This document shows, in pieces, positions 5,634 to 5,956 of a DNA stretch of 5,956 nucleotides (positions are counted from its first letter, which is position 1; each line of letters opens with the position of its first letter). Origin of the DNA: Azonexus sp. (lineage in GTDB: Bacteria > Pseudomonadota > Gammaproteobacteria > Burkholderiales > Rhodocyclaceae); NCBI GenBank assembly GCA_031285115.1, contig JAITWU010000107.1, positions 1-5,956 on the forward strand, in the 5' to 3' direction. The notes under the pieces were generated by a model, which did no database searches, was not told the DNA's origin, and saw only the letters and a list, made by a program, of their open reading frames with translations. The position numbers and the translations under genes are program-made.

Positions 5634-5956
5634 AGCCAATCGAATTCGACACCGAACGTCTGCGCCTGCGCCAGTGGCGCGCCAGTGACCGCGAGGCTTT
5701 CGCGGCCCTGAATGGTGATCGGCGGGTGATGGAATTTTTCCCCCTGACACTGTCGCGGCCTGAGAGCGATGTGCTGTTTGCTCGCATCGTGGCCGCGCTG
5801 GATGAGCGCGGCTGGGGCTTCTGGGCGGTTGATGAGCGGGCGAGCGGCGCTTTTGTCGGCTTTGTCGGTCTCGGCGTGCCGCGTGTCGAGCTACCGTTTT
5901 CTCCTTGCGTCGAAATCGGCTGGCGGCTGGCGCGGGCGTACTGGGGCAAGGGCTAC
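5630..5956 (+). CDS. GNAT-family N-acetyltransferase, RimJ-like (3' end beyond the window)
   Basis: An open frame of 109 codons runs from ATG 5630 to the right edge. It starts FDTERLRLRQWRASDREAFAALNGD, the typical opening of the Acetyltransf_3 / RimJ-RimL branch of GNAT enzymes, which move acetyl from acetyl-CoA to protein N-termini, antibiotics or small amines. GWGFWAVDER, FVGFVGLG and EIGWRLARAYWGKGY follow the order of this fold; the last runs straight into motif A (acetyl-CoA pyrophosphate loop), whose remaining residues are outside the window. The substrate cannot be told from sequence. The start overlaps the glycosylase stop in the four bases ATGA, so the two are very probably translationally coupled. 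An antisense frame over the same bases (5611–5949) is poorer and was not accepted. Confidence 0.9.
   Translation, partial: MKPIEFDTERLRLRQWRASDREAFAALNGDRRVMEFFPLTLSRPESDVLFARIVAALDERGWGFWAVDERASGAFVGFVGLGVPRVELPFSPCVEIGWRLARAYWGKGY

Overview
The window looks like ordinary chromosomal DNA from a GC-rich proteobacterium, most likely a betaproteobacterium (Rhodocyclales-like). The evidence is the gene order miaB–ybeZ(phoH)–ybeY–lnt, the Lnt catalytic motifs, a divergent elongator-type tRNA-Met with encoded CCA, and a DUF1439 (YceB-like) envelope protein. The exact genus cannot be read from the sequence. I see no phage, transposase, CRISPR, toxin–antitoxin or other mobile signature.

Left half, all on the minus strand, read from right to left: miaB (tRNA ms2i6A methylthiotransferase, complete), ybeZ (PhoH-type ATPase), ybeY (endoribonuclease / 16S rRNA maturation) and lnt (apolipoprotein N-acyltransferase, cut by the left window edge). 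The first three genes are tightly packed. The miaB stop codon lies inside the likely Shine-Dalgarno of ybeZ, and ybeZ overlaps ybeY. The familiar corC/ybeX gene, usually found between ybeY and lnt, is absent. A 114-bp gap stands there instead and carries a GC-rich imperfect palindrome with 11-bp perfect arms.

Middle: about 120 bp between miaB and a plus-strand tRNA-Met(CAT) holds two back-to-back promoters whose elements interleave. A TATAAT box serves miaB leftward, and a TTGACC / 18 bp / TACAAT promoter serves the tRNA rightward.

Right half, all on the plus strand: a secreted DUF1439 protein with a good Shine-Dalgarno, then a family 6 uracil-DNA-glycosylase-superfamily enzyme (DNA-deoxyinosine / hypoxanthine glycosylase), then a GNAT N-acetyltransferase that starts in an ATGA overlap and runs off the right edge. 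No terminator is visible between the tRNA and these genes, so they may form one transcription unit.

The left operon joins tRNA modification, ribosome/RNA quality control and lipoprotein maturation, as in many proteobacteria. The right cluster has no obvious shared pathway. I found no convincing previously undescribed system. The points most worth checking are the missing corC with a palindrome in its place, the interleaved divergent promoters, and the repair-enzyme gene behind a 12-bp tandem repeat.
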